From assembly GCA_008933735.1 (NCBI GenBank), contig WBUL01000005.1, forward strand, positions 1 through 64,000: a stretch of 64,000 nucleotides of DNA, given 5' to 3'. Positions 37,800-46,742 of the stretch are shown here, one piece after another. The notes beneath the pieces are model-generated. The model made no database searches. It was not told the origin of the DNA and saw nothing but the letters and a program-made list of their open reading frames with translations. This stretch comes from Anaerolineae bacterium. GTDB taxonomy: Bacteria; Chloroflexota; Anaerolineae; Aggregatilineales; J027. Within the stretch, counting starts at the first letter, position 1. Every line of letters starts with the position of its first letter. Position numbers and translations under genes: made by a program.

Positions 37800-38861
37800 T
37801 CAGGACTGCGCTACCCAGAAAATTTGTGTCGGAAGATAATCATCCGCCTGATACGCGATGTTCGGTGACCCGCCCTGTGGCGAGACCGTGTAAATGGCAC
37901 TGTCTGACATGGTGAAGGTGGACTCATCGAACACCGATCCGATGAAATAGATCATATCACCGATCCAGACCGCGCTGGTTTTGATTAATCCGGGCATATC
38001 CACCAGTTGGCGTGCGCTACCCGTCGCCAGATCCACCACCATCAACTCCGAATTAAAAACTCCCATGCCATCATTCGTTTCCTGGATGACGATGAATTGG
38101 CTGCCGTCCGGAGAGAAGGCGTTTTCCAGAATCAGTCCGGCTTCCGAAGGGAAGGTCGCAAGCGGCGTAGGAGCACAACCGCCCTGGATCACACACGATT
38201 GTGACAGCGTGCCAACGATGGCTTCATCCTGAGTGTAATAGGCAATCAGAAGGGTCTGGCTGTCGGGTGTCCAGAGCGTATCAATAACCAGTCCCGCATT
38301 CCGTGGCCAGAATTCGGTCAAACTATCTGTATAGGCATACAACTGGCGAAAAGTCTGATCATCGCCGACTGCGGTATAGGTTAAAATTGTCCCGTCTGGT
38401 GACCAATTTGCATCATAAATCGATGGATGTGTTGCCAGCACCACCGGGTTTGCCCCAATGACATCTGTGAGCACAATGCTCTGTGCTTCCTCGCCATGTT
38501 GCAGCCATGTGATCTGACTCCCGGTCGGATTGACAGCGGGACAATGTAGCTGCTGTTCCGCCGCCGCCGCAAAAGGCAAAATGTTGCCGTTGGTCAAATC
38601 CACCTGGTACACTTCAGCGTTTCCGCCGGGGGTCTGCGGCTCATAGAGAAACGTATTCCCCAGTCTTTCGGGATGGCAGTTTCCACTGCTTGTAAAACTG
38701 GCAAGCCGCGTCTGCTTCCCCGTTGTGACATCTACCCAGACGAAACTTATGCTGCCCGTCTGGGGGTCAATGCTGTTGGTGAAAAGCTGAAAGCCTTCCT
38801 GAGCTTGAAGCGGAGCAGCCATGAGGCACAGAATTGATAAGACCAGCAGAATACGTTTCAT
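37800..38861 (-). CDS. Secreted TolB/WD40-like propeller protein
   Basis: 353 residues. Signal peptide MKRILLVLSILCLMAAPLQAQ. Propeller signatures: ITWLQHGEEAQSIVL, DANWSPDGTILTYTAV, TLWTPDSQTLLIAYY and NAFSPDGSQFIVIQE. Close in layout to the gene at 33545. It lies 6 nt downstream of the thiolase stop on the same strand, and could be in the same transcript by read-through. The ligand is unknown. Confidence 0.82.
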   Translation of the reverse strand: MKRILLVLSILCLMAAPLQAQEGFQLFTNSIDPQTGSISFVWVDVTTGKQTRLASFTSSGNCHPERLGNTFLYEPQTPGGNAEVYQVDLTNGNILPFAAAAEQQLHCPAVNPTGSQITWLQHGEEAQSIVLTDVIGANPVVLATHPSIYDANWSPDGTILTYTAVGDDQTFRQLYAYTDSLTEFWPRNAGLVIDTLWTPDSQTLLIAYYTQDEAIVGTLSQSCVIQGGCAPTPLATFPSEAGLILENAFSPDGSQFIVIQETNDGMGVFNSELMVVDLATGSARQLVDMPGLIKTSAVWIGDMIYFIGSVFDESTFTMSDSAIYTVSPQGGSPNIAYQADDYLPTQIFWVAQS

Positions 38862-38867
38862 GAGCTT

Positions 38868-40082
38868 CTATTCCAGTTCTACGGCCATTGCGACCGCTTC
38901 GGATCCGCCGAGACACAGCGCCGCTACCCCGCGTTTGAGGTGGTTTTGCCGCAGCGCGTTTATCAGGGTAATCAGTACCCGCGCCCCACTTGCGCCAATC
39001 GGATGCCCCAGCGCAATCGCGCCGCCATAGATGTTGAGTTTTTCTATTGGCAGGGAGTAACCGTCGCGTTTCAGACCTTCCACATCAGCGAGCACCTGCG
39101 CCGCGAAGGCTTCGTTGATTTCAAACAGATCAACGTCACTCATCGTCCATCCTGCTTTTTCCAGCACGACCGGAATCGCTTTGACAGGCGCGTAAAACAG
39201 CCATGCCGGGTCAACGGCAGCCTGCCCATAAGCCACAATCCGGGCAACTGGGGCGTGACCTCTGCTTTCAGCATAGTCACGGCTGGCAACCACCACCGCA
39301 GCAGCCCCATCATTCATGCCAGGGGCGTTGCCTGGGGTCACCCGTCCATCTTTCCGAAAGGCGGGTTTCAGCTTTGCCAATGCTTCGAGCGTGGTATCCG
39401 GGCGGATTGCCTCATCTTTATCAATAACTGTTACGTCGCCCTTTTTGCCTTTAATCTCCACCGGAACAACCTCTGCTTTAAAACAGCCGTCGTCAGTGGC
39501 TTTTTGGGCTTTCATATGGCTCTGATAAGCGAAGTTATCCATTTCTTCACGGGTGACCTCGAACTGGTCAGCGATGAATTCAGCAGCTTCGCCCATTGAC
39601 CAGTTACAAAGATGACACCACAGGCCATCATTTTGCAGCGAGTCAAGAATCTGGGCGTGACCATATTTTGACCCCTTACGGCGCTGGGTATCGAGGAAGG
39701 GGGTGTTCGACATACTTTCCATGCCGCCTGCCACATACAGATCGCCGTCCTCGGCCTTAATCGCGTTGGCGGCGAGCATCGCCGCCTTCAGACCGCTGCC
39801 GCACACTTTATTAATGGTGATTCCGCCGACGTTAGACGGGTAGTCTAATCCAACCCAGACCTGCCGTGCCGGAGCCTGTCCGACACCCGCCTGGACGACA
39901 TTTCCTAGAATAAGCTCATTCACCTCAGCGGGGTCAATGGCAGCACGTTCAACTGCTGCTTTGATAGCAAAACGTCCTAATTCAACCGCTGTGAGCGACT
40001 CAAGACTTCCCAGAAATTTTCCCTGAGCAGTGCGTGCCGTGCTTAAAATCACGGCATCACGCGCATGTTTACCATTGTTCAT
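38868..40082 (-). CDS. Acetyl-CoA C-acetyltransferase (canonical thiolase)
   Basis: 404 residues from ATG 40082 (AAAGGACG upstream). The nucleophilic Cys is in NKVCGSGLKA (about 97), the oxyanion motif is FEINEAFAAQ, and the catalytic His is in GGAIALGHPIGASGAR. The C-terminal Cys is in AALCLGGSEA, where the usual CxGGGxG is altered to CLGGSEA. It condenses or cleaves acetyl-CoA/acetoacetyl-CoA in fatty-acid or short-chain acyl-CoA metabolism. It keeps all four catalytic positions, unlike the thiolase-like gene at 62584. Divergent from endonuclease V. Confidence 0.92.
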   Translation of the reverse strand: MNNGKHARDAVILSTARTAQGKFLGSLESLTAVELGRFAIKAAVERAAIDPAEVNELILGNVVQAGVGQAPARQVWVGLDYPSNVGGITINKVCGSGLKAAMLAANAIKAEDGDLYVAGGMESMSNTPFLDTQRRKGSKYGHAQILDSLQNDGLWCHLCNWSMGEAAEFIADQFEVTREEMDNFAYQSHMKAQKATDDGCFKAEVVPVEIKGKKGDVTVIDKDEAIRPDTTLEALAKLKPAFRKDGRVTPGNAPGMNDGAAAVVVASRDYAESRGHAPVARIVAYGQAAVDPAWLFYAPVKAIPVVLEKAGWTMSDVDLFEINEAFAAQVLADVEGLKRDGYSLPIEKLNIYGGAIALGHPIGASGARVLITLINALRQNHLKRGVAALCLGGSEAVAMAVELE

Positions 40083-40181
40083 AGCTATTACGTCCTTTGA
40101 ACTTGAGATGCCACTTTTAGTATAACCGAGGGTGGACAGATAATTAAAGCAATATTCGATTAATCGCATGGAGCGCAAGTG

Positions 40182-40835
40182 ATGATTCCACATTCCTGGA
40201 ACTTAGACCCTCAGACGGCCATTGAATTACAGAAAAAGCTCGCCGCCCAGATCATCACCAGCACGCCGCTGGATACAGCGAGAATAAAATTAGTCGCGGG
40301 CGTGGATGTCAGTGTAAAAAATGGGATCAGCCGCGCCGCTGTGGCGGTGCTTTCCTTTCCAGAATTATCCCTGGTGGAGGTAGTCACCGCGCAAACTCCC
40401 ACACCATTCCCATATATTCCCGGTCTGTTGAGCTTCCGGGAAGGAGAAGTGATTCTCGACGCGCATCAGAAATTACAGCATCAGCCGGACATGTACATCT
40501 TTGACGGTATGGGGATCATGCACCCACGCCGTTTGGGGATCGCTAGTCATATGGGGCTGTGGCTCAACCGGCCTACCATCGGATGCGGAAAAACGCATTT
40601 TGTGGGTTCATATGCCGAACCTGCTCCGGAACGCGGCGCTTATGAACCCGTTAAATATCATGGGGAAATTGTTGGGGTTGTTCTCAGGACAAAAAACCAT
40701 GTGAAACCCGTCTATATTTCCGTAGGCCATCTCGCTACTTTGGACACCGCGCGGGAACTGGTACTGCAATGTACGACAAAATATCGTCTGCCCGAACCGA
40801 TCCGCGCTGCTCACCACGCGGCAGGAGATTTTTAG
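40182..40835 (+). CDS. nfi: Endonuclease V
   Basis: 217 residues from ATG 40182 (a GTG one codon earlier). All family landmarks are present: VAGVDVS (metal Asp), YIPGLLSFREG (with the PYIP wedge), FDGMGIMHPRRLGIASHMGL (metal Asp, conserved His) and KPVYISVGHLATLDTA. The enzyme nicks DNA one base 3' of deoxyinosine to start repair of deaminated adenine. The length is typical. Followed 75 bp later by a PH-domain gene on the same strand. Confidence 0.94.
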   Translation: MIPHSWNLDPQTAIELQKKLAAQIITSTPLDTARIKLVAGVDVSVKNGISRAAVAVLSFPELSLVEVVTAQTPTPFPYIPGLLSFREGEVILDAHQKLQHQPDMYIFDGMGIMHPRRLGIASHMGLWLNRPTIGCGKTHFVGSYAEPAPERGAYEPVKYHGEIVGVVLRTKNHVKPVYISVGHLATLDTARELVLQCTTKYRLPEPIRAAHHAAGDF

Positions 40836-40910
40836 AATTTCTCATGTTGCGTTTACTGTTTTCTGTTCCCGGTAGGTGTTATGATGGACGCTGATAACAA
40901 GGAGCAAAAT

Positions 40911-41321
40911 ATGGGCGACTACACAGGAGAAGAGCAGAAAATCGGCGTATGGCGGCGAAGTACCCTCACCTGGGGATTCTGGTGGCGGACTCTCACCACA
41001 TTGGGACTCTATTGGTTGGTTCTCTGGCGGCGTAATCAGATTACTGTGACCACACATCGTGTGATGCAGCGCCGAGGGAATGTGCTGGGCGGCAGCGAAA
41101 CCGCTATCAGCATCGAAAATATCACTGATATTTCGCTGTCCACACCGCCCCTGGGCGCGATTTTTGGCTATGGCGATATTCGTGTGCAGTCTGCCGGGGC
41201 GGATACGGCAGAAATTTCCTTCCAGGGCTTAGGGCGAGTCAAGAAACTGCGAGACGTGTTGTTTGACCTGAAAGACGGGAAAATTGGAGCGGCCACCAAA
41301 GAGGTGATGGACAAGGATTAG
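40911..41321 (+). CDS. PH-domain (bPH2/DUF304) membrane-associated protein
   Basis: 136 residues from ATG 40911 with AAGGAG 6 nt upstream. An N-terminal hydrophobic segment (about 19-38, STLTWGFWWRTLTTLGLYWL) is followed by a bacterial PH-like domain: NQITVTTHRVMQRRGNVLG, IENITDISLSTPPLGAIFGY and GDIRVQSAGADTAEISFQGL. These proteins are usually membrane-linked with no known catalysis. Confidence 0.85.
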   Translation: MGDYTGEEQKIGVWRRSTLTWGFWWRTLTTLGLYWLVLWRRNQITVTTHRVMQRRGNVLGGSETAISIENITDISLSTPPLGAIFGYGDIRVQSAGADTAEISFQGLGRVKKLRDVLFDLKDGKIGAATKEVMDKD

Positions 41322-41329
41322 AATCAGTT

Positions 41330-41351
41330 GCGCCGGAGATGTCCCCGGCGC
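41330..41351. terminator. Hairpin between convergent genes (PH-domain and RHH)
   Basis: GCGCCGG (41330-41336) pairs with CCGGCGC (41345-41351), 8-nt loop, 9 nt past the PH-gene stop. A T-run is weak, so a bidirectional terminator is likely but not certain. Confidence 0.5.
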
Positions 41352-41374
41352 TCATGGTTTATTCGCTGTTGTAT

Positions 41375-41581
41375 TTAGTGCATCCTGAGCGTGAGGTATA
41401 CAGGCGCACCGCCCCAGTCGGCGTGCGGATCGTTATCTGTTATGGGGGTGTCCACCATCTGCTGGATGAAATCTTCCCGGCTCTTGTACAGCCCCTTTTT
41501 CACCAGCGCATCAATATGACCGAGCTCTGCTGCCGTCAATTCGACCGTCGCTTTTTGTTTGTTCTGGTTCACTGTGGTCAT
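41375..41581 (-). CDS. Small ribbon-helix-helix DNA-binding protein
   Basis: 68 residues from ATG 41581; a Met five codons earlier is possible. The core KATVELTAAELGHIDALVKK then GLYKSREDFIQQMV fits a CopG/Arc-type ribbon-helix-helix (beta strand, two helices). The C-terminal tail is short and carries no toxin domain. No toxin partner is adjacent. The gene has a consensus promoter 154 bp upstream and a structured leader, suggesting autoregulation (inference). Confidence 0.72.
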   Translation of the reverse strand: MTTVNQNKQKATVELTAAELGHIDALVKKGLYKSREDFIQQMVDTPITDNDPHADWGGAPVYLTLRMH

Positions 41582-41596
41582 TACCGCGTTCCCCAT

Positions 41597-41640
41597 GCTC
41601 TATAGACAATCATGACATAGAGCAGGATGATTTTCATCCT
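41597..41640 (-). promoter_or_regulatory. Structured 5' leader of the RHH gene (two adjacent hairpins)
   Basis: Hairpin 1: GCTCTAT (41597-41603) with ATAGAGC (41617-41623). Hairpin 2: AGGATGA (41624-41630) with TCATCCT (41634-41640), 3-nt loop. They abut each other and sit 16 nt before the start codon. They could be operators for the RHH dimer or RNA structure. Confidence 0.45.
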
Positions 41641-41734
41641 ACTTTAGTCGTATTTTTCCACCTGTTGACCGGACGATAAAGAGGGTACGAAACGTGACTG
41701 TAATGAGTGCTAACGAACTTGATCCATATTCATT

Positions 41735-41763
41735 ATTATAGAACAAAATTTCGGATTTGTCAA
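41735..41763 (-). promoter_or_regulatory. Consensus sigma-70-type promoter for the RHH gene
   Basis: Minus strand: TTGACA (41763-41758), a 17-nt spacer and TATAAT (41740-41735), all 12 positions at consensus. It reads leftward to the RHH gene with a leader of about 147 nt. Confidence 0.75.
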
Positions 41764-41780
41764 AAATTGGTTCTATGAAA

Positions 41781-42707
41781 TCATTGGATATCGCACACTA
41801 AATCACCTTCCATAATGAAGGTATCAAACTGCTGCTGACTGATACCATTGAGGTAGGTGACAGTATACGTACAGCTCAGGGAATTGCCGCTGCCTTCAAC
41901 ACAAACCGGGTTCGTCAGGAAAGAGGCACCGTTTGAAATCCAGAAATTAGAGAAGGAACCGGGTAAAGAGGATCGCTGACCAGGGCAAACATACTGTGCC
42001 GCTCCGCTAACATTTCCTGATCCGATGGCGTTGATGAAACTCTCGGCGTTGTTGGCCGCGTTATTACCCGGTCCGCCATTATTTGCATTAAGGATGAACG
42101 CGATAAGAATGGCAGCAGCAACCAGACCAAAGACTCCTATCACGCTGATTCCCAGGAAAAGCAGCAGCCCTGTGTTTCGTTTGGGTTTGGACTGAACGCC
42201 GGGCTTGGGGAGGGGGGTACTCCGGCGCACGGTTTCTTTTTGCGTTGGGGATGGTTCAGGCAGCTTACGCACCGAGTCGGGCTTGGGGAGTTTGGCGATT
42301 TGCTCAGGGGTCAACTGGTACGCCCCGGTGAAGGCGCTCAGCAGGGCTTCTTGCAGGTACTTAAGTCCGGTGGCGCGGTCTTTACGGAAGTCAATATAGT
42401 TGATGCTGATATAGTTCATCGGGATCTGCGTGTCGTGCAGCAGGAGCAGCAGCAGGGGTTTTTCATTAACCAGCGCCCAATCCCACTCGTTTTTGACGTT
42501 GCGCGACGACATCGCATCCGGCGACATGACTCCGACCACAATATCTGTATCTTTAAGCGCCTCATCTATGGCATCCGGCCAGTATGCGCCTTTGGGAATG
42601 TCGTAAATATCCATCCAGACCTGATAGCCCCATTGCTGGAGTTCTTTACGGATAAATTCGGCAAAATCCACGTTTTCGCGCCGGTAGCTGAGGAATATTT
42701 TGGTCAT
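41781..42707 (-). CDS. Membrane-anchored TIR-domain protein
   Basis: 308 residues. An N-terminal TIR domain (about 1-135) has KIFLSYRRENVDFAEFIRKE, box-2-like MDIYDIPKG and NEWDWAL with Glu74 at the position of the NADase catalytic Glu. A Pro-rich basic linker (about 140-178), one transmembrane helix (about 180-207) and a C-terminal extracytoplasmic domain (about 215-308) with four Cys follow. The C-terminal part resembles small NTF2-like/DUF4878-type domains (low certainty). TIR is cytoplasmic and the tail outside, a receptor-like topology. It may be signalling or abortive-infection NADase. The gene starts at ATG 42707. Confidence 0.82.
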   Translation of the reverse strand: MTKIFLSYRRENVDFAEFIRKELQQWGYQVWMDIYDIPKGAYWPDAIDEALKDTDIVVGVMSPDAMSSRNVKNEWDWALVNEKPLLLLLLHDTQIPMNYISINYIDFRKDRATGLKYLQEALLSAFTGAYQLTPEQIAKLPKPDSVRKLPEPSPTQKETVRRSTPLPKPGVQSKPKRNTGLLLFLGISVIGVFGLVAAAILIAFILNANNGGPGNNAANNAESFINAIGSGNVSGAAQYVCPGQRSSLPGSFSNFWISNGASFLTNPVCVEGSGNSLSCTYTVTYLNGISQQQFDTFIMEGDLVCDIQ

Positions 42708-42808
42708 GTCGTGCCTGCTGTGTTTTCGACCATTGTATTAAAATTTGTGGTGAGGGGCAAAATAGGCATATGTGGGGCGCAAAAAGCCGCGCCCCAGCGC
42801 AGAAACCA

Positions 42809-43918
42809 TTAAAAAGGCGTGCCTGCGGAATGGGCAGCAGGCTGGTCACCAAGGGCTTCCCATACTTCGAGTTTACTTTTCACGCGCCGGATGACCTCAT
42901 CCGTAAAATCGCTGGTGGTCGCCTGTCCGCCGAGGTCAGGGGTTTTAATGCCATCATAGACCGCTTCCATGACCGATTCATAGATGGCGCGGCTGGCACG
43001 AGTCGCGTTATCTGAACGGACATACCTCAGAAGGGCTGCCCCTGCAAGGATCATCGCCATGGGGTTAGCAATATTTTTACCCATCAAGGTGGGGGCAGTG
43101 CCATGAGGCGCTTCGGTCAAGGCCACGCTTACATTGAAGTCATGATCCAGCGCAAAAATGATGGACTCCGCACCCGCAATCGTGCCAAACATCTTCATCA
43201 CCAGGTCGCTCAGGGTATCCCCGTCCCGATTAAGCATAGGAATAACCAGGGACTCGCCAGAGGCATCCAGCAGCAGCGCGTAAGTAGCGTCAATAAGCTG
43301 TGGGTTATAGCGCACATCGGGATAGCGCTGAGCGGCCAGGTCGAGTTCTTCCTTGAACATGCCCTCATAAACCGGGCTGACGGTGTACTTGGGGCCGCCA
43401 AAAACAGTGGCTCCGGTGCGGCGTGCATAGCGGAAGGTAAATTCCGCCACAGCGCGGCATACTCGCCGGGAAAGGGGCCGTGTGCTGTAGGCCATTTCAT
43501 CCAGCCCTTCGCCTTCACGCCATTCCTTCGCGTTATATTCTCCATCAACCGCCATACGGACAACCGCAATGGGCGCGTACACCCCGGCAAAAGGGCGCAC
43601 CCCAGGAATACGCCGTCCAGTGCGTAAAATAACCTGCCCGCCAATCGCTTCTCGCAGAAGGGCATTCGGGCTGCCCACATCATCCGCGCTGGGAGGGGTG
43701 ATGGTCGCTGCTTTGATGCCGAGTCCGGTTTGTTTGAGACGTTCCGCCGCATCAAACACGACCTGATTCTTTGTTTTACGGCGGCATTCCAGCGAAAGGT
43801 CAAAATTTTCAAAAGTTACGTCACAGCGGCTCACCGCTGGGTCTATCACACGCAGGGCTTCTTCAAGGAGTTCCTGTCCGGTCTCGTCCCCCTGAAGCAC
43901 AACAATCGTTTTGCTCAC
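42809..43918 (-). CDS. Isocitrate/isopropylmalate dehydrogenase family enzyme
   Basis: 369 residues. Family motifs: GDETGQELL at the N-terminus, GPKYTVSPVYEGMFKEEL, the metal-binding LNRDGDTLSDLVMKMFG (about 230-246), and the NAD(P)-binding EAPHGTAPTLMGKNIANPMA (about 271-290). It oxidatively decarboxylates a 2-hydroxy-3-carboxylate. ICDH, IPMDH and homoisocitrate or tartrate dehydrogenases share these motifs. There are no leuCD or aconitase genes nearby to choose between them. Confidence 0.87.
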   Translation of the reverse strand: MSKTIVVLQGDETGQELLEEALRVIDPAVSRCDVTFENFDLSLECRRKTKNQVVFDAAERLKQTGLGIKAATITPPSADDVGSPNALLREAIGGQVILRTGRRIPGVRPFAGVYAPIAVVRMAVDGEYNAKEWREGEGLDEMAYSTRPLSRRVCRAVAEFTFRYARRTGATVFGGPKYTVSPVYEGMFKEELDLAAQRYPDVRYNPQLIDATYALLLDASGESLVIPMLNRDGDTLSDLVMKMFGTIAGAESIIFALDHDFNVSVALTEAPHGTAPTLMGKNIANPMAMILAGAALLRYVRSDNATRASRAIYESVMEAVYDGIKTPDLGGQATTSDFTDEVIRRVKSKLEVWEALGDQPAAHSAGTPF

Positions 43919-43963
43919 TTACAAGCTCCTTAATGTACTTGTGTTATTTTAGGCCAGCGAAGG

Positions 43964-46678
43964 TCAGTTCTCCAGACTCAGCACGATGCCGTCACTTTGC
44001 ACGGGAGTCTCTGCATCGGTGATGGGCAAACGCTGAAGTGTTTCGGCGTCATAGAGACCAATCAGCAGCGTATCGGCCTCAAGAGGATGGGGCAGAATGA
44101 GATGAGAAACGAGTTTTTCGCCCTCGCGCCATTCCGAAGTGCGATAGTTGATGCCGAAGGGCGGCTGGTCAGCCTGAAGGAGCGGTTCACCCTTTTTCTC
44201 ATAGTGCAAAAACAAGGTGTAATCGTGCTTGATGTCACCTCGCACCTCCCAATACAGTGTCAATTCAAGTGAATCCGCTTGTGGCGTAGCCTCCAAAGCC
44301 TTCAGGGTAAGTGTATCGCCAAATTTTACATTCACCATCGCGGCTGAATCTGGAAGATCATCCCAATTTTCCCCCTTGATGCGAATTTCCTGCAAGACAA
44401 GGTCTTGTGTGTCCTGGTTGGTTTGCCAGATGGCCTGGTCATCGAAGACTTTCAGCCGCAGCACGCTGATAGAGGGTGGAACATTGGGATTAAGTTCCAG
44501 CCGGACGTTATGCACAATATATTGATCGACAGGCCAGTTTTCCACTGCGAATCCGAGGTTGTAGGTTGAAAGCTGACCATAGATTTGTGTTTGGTCGCGG
44601 CTGGTGAGGGTCAGATTCAAACGGGGATTACCGTCCAACAACTGCAAGGCTCGCCAGTAAAGGGTGAGGTTCAAATCGTCTTTGACTTCATTCTGTTTCA
44701 GCGTATATCCGATCAATTCCAGCCGGTAGCCGATGCCGGGTTGAAAAAACTGCACTCCAACGGCGGTTTCCATGCCATCGGGTTGGGTCAACGGTTTTTC
44801 GGGGCGAAACCAGGTGGTCTGCGGGATGACGTAGGTCTGGTTAACGACCAGCCACAGCAAGGACAAAGCGATGATGGCAAGAGAGAAGCGGTGGTTTTTG
44901 TTTTCCTGCCGTCCGGGAGCAGCGGCAGGGGCAAAAAACTGCCAGAGATACAGTCCAGCACATATGAGCAGCCCAAACAGCGTGACCCACATGCTGAGAT
45001 GCTGGTTGCTTGTGCCGCCATACCAGATGTCCAGGGTATGCTTTCCGGCAGGAATATCAACGGTGGCGAGGCCCTGTTTGCCCTGGGGATAAACCTCGAT
45101 TTTTTTGCCGTCGAGGGTGGCTTCCCAACCGGGAAAATACATCTGCCGGATTTGCAGGGCAAAGGGAGTCTCCGCCTCAATCTCGAACTTTTCCCCGGTG
45201 CGATGACCGGATTTTTCAAGCTGGTGTACCGTCGCACTCTGTGGAATGGAGTCATCCCAGACCTGGAAGAACCAGTCCAGATTTTCATAGAGCGAGTAAT
45301 CCGGTTGGGCAGCAGGCCGATTTTGGAAATCCGTCCAGCGCGGCAAATATTCGTTTTCACCTGTCATCCCCAACACGCCAATGTCCTCATAACGCTGGGC
45401 ATCGGCGGCGGTGACTTTGCCTTCAAATGGCGGGAAATAGCCGCCGATGCGGTAAGCGGCGGGCAAAACCGACACGACGATCATCACGATAGCGGCGGCA
45501 GCAAGACTCTGCTTCCACTTCGACGAAATCACCTCGACCCAGATGGCTGCTCCCGGCACAATCAGAAAGGCCGTCATCCCAAGCAGTCGCCAGGGAAAAG
45601 ACAGCCGTTCCGCAAACGGCACGTTTTCCCACACCCATAACGAGGCATCCGTCATGAGGAAAATACAACCGATGAGACCCAGGCTCGCCGCCAGAACATG
45701 CCCGCGCTGCCAGCCATTCAGACGATTTTTCGGCCACAGGGCAGTCGCACAACCGACTGCCGCTAAAATGACCTGAACAATGCCGATATTCAGCGGGCGG
45801 TAGGGATTGTAGGCCGTGCGATCAAGCATTGGGGTAGGGCCGAGGATTTCGTCCAGACTTTTGAAGTGATTTCGCACGTCAAAGGCGCTGCTGATCGATT
45901 GATCCAACCGGGTATACTGCACTTCGGTCACCGAAGGCAGCCAGTAAATAGTGCCAACTACGATTCCCAGCCCGTATGCGGCAGCACATACCACGATTCG
46001 ACGAACACGGTCAGGATGGTTGTCGCCAGCCAGTGCACCGGATGCTGCCGTGTACAGTCCCGCAAATGGCAGCACATAAAATGCTGTCGGATGATGTGTC
46101 AGAATCAGCGCAGCGATGATGAGGGCAGCGGTCGCAGCTTTGCCCGGAGAGGGATTTTTCGCCAGACGGGCTAATCCCCAGAATACCCATGCAACCAGCG
46201 CGATTCCTATTAATTGGGATACATTGCCTTGATCCCAGATTTCACGGAAGCGGGTTGGTGCCCAGGTATAGGCCGCTGCTGCCACCAAAGCTGCCGGACG
46301 TGAAGCGAAAGTTCGGGCAAAAAGATAGGCGCCAGGGCCACAGAGTAAAACCCCTGCTGCCTGTGCTGCCAGCCAAAGGTGTACCGCGTCGAAATCAAAC
46401 GTGATGTACAGCGACCCGGCGATGATGTGCCACAGCGGGGTGTAAAAATTATGCAGAGGATAACCAAAACCAGCGTGCAAATGAGGCGCCCAGCGCGGAT
46501 AGACGCCATTGTTCAGGCTCAACCCTGCGCTGACCAGTCGATGCAAATGCAGCATCGCGTCAGCGGTTGCCGGAAGCCTGCCATTCATAAAGGGCGCGGC
46601 AATCGGCAGGGTGAGCATTAATGCCGCCAGCAGCCCCCAATCGAATTTTTGGATGAGAATCTGGAAACGATTTTTCAC
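43964..46678 (-). CDS. Large multipass membrane protein, YfhO/GT-C-like
   Basis: 904 residues from GTG 46678; the frame is open to 46756 but that would include the upstream gene's terminator. About 12 membrane helices lie in the first 560 residues. The first loop contains ADAMLHLHRLVSAG and PRWAPHLHAGFGYPLHNFYT, reminiscent of 6-pyruvoyl-tetrahydropterin-synthase-related/YfhO membrane proteins and GT-C glycosyltransferases. The C-terminal 300 residues form beta-rich extracytoplasmic domains (HTLDIWYGGT, LNLTLYWRALQLLDG). It probably acts in glycan or lipid-linked sugar transfer; no catalytic Asp is assigned. Confidence 0.75.
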   Translation of the reverse strand: MKNRFQILIQKFDWGLLAALMLTLPIAAPFMNGRLPATADAMLHLHRLVSAGLSLNNGVYPRWAPHLHAGFGYPLHNFYTPLWHIIAGSLYITFDFDAVHLWLAAQAAGVLLCGPGAYLFARTFASRPAALVAAAAYTWAPTRFREIWDQGNVSQLIGIALVAWVFWGLARLAKNPSPGKAATAALIIAALILTHHPTAFYVLPFAGLYTAASGALAGDNHPDRVRRIVVCAAAYGLGIVVGTIYWLPSVTEVQYTRLDQSISSAFDVRNHFKSLDEILGPTPMLDRTAYNPYRPLNIGIVQVILAAVGCATALWPKNRLNGWQRGHVLAASLGLIGCIFLMTDASLWVWENVPFAERLSFPWRLLGMTAFLIVPGAAIWVEVISSKWKQSLAAAAIVMIVVSVLPAAYRIGGYFPPFEGKVTAADAQRYEDIGVLGMTGENEYLPRWTDFQNRPAAQPDYSLYENLDWFFQVWDDSIPQSATVHQLEKSGHRTGEKFEIEAETPFALQIRQMYFPGWEATLDGKKIEVYPQGKQGLATVDIPAGKHTLDIWYGGTSNQHLSMWVTLFGLLICAGLYLWQFFAPAAAPGRQENKNHRFSLAIIALSLLWLVVNQTYVIPQTTWFRPEKPLTQPDGMETAVGVQFFQPGIGYRLELIGYTLKQNEVKDDLNLTLYWRALQLLDGNPRLNLTLTSRDQTQIYGQLSTYNLGFAVENWPVDQYIVHNVRLELNPNVPPSISVLRLKVFDDQAIWQTNQDTQDLVLQEIRIKGENWDDLPDSAAMVNVKFGDTLTLKALEATPQADSLELTLYWEVRGDIKHDYTLFLHYEKKGEPLLQADQPPFGINYRTSEWREGEKLVSHLILPHPLEADTLLIGLYDAETLQRLPITDAETPVQSDGIVLSLEN

Positions 46679-46698
46679 GCGAGAAGATGATAGGGGGA

Positions 46699-46734
46699 AA
46701 AAGATAAAAACGGTAGGGGCAGACCGTCTGCCCC
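46699..46734 (-). terminator. Rho-independent terminator after the gene at 46743
   Basis: On the minus strand, GGGGCAGA and TCTGCCCC form an 8-bp stem with a 3-nt loop (46734-46716), followed by two T-runs (46709-46699). It separates the hypothetical gene from the membrane protein gene. Confidence 0.75.
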
Positions 46735-46742
46735 TGGGACTC

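Noticed and set aside
41375..41581. Antitoxin of a toxin-antitoxin pair
   Set aside because: RHH proteins are often antitoxins, but no small toxin gene is found on either side; the upstream space is a promoter and leader and the downstream gene is convergent.
42240..42812. Long opposite-strand reading frames under the TIR, mutase, membrane-protein and thiolase genes
   Set aside because: They mirror the codon structure of well-supported genes on the other strand and have no family similarity or ribosome sites.
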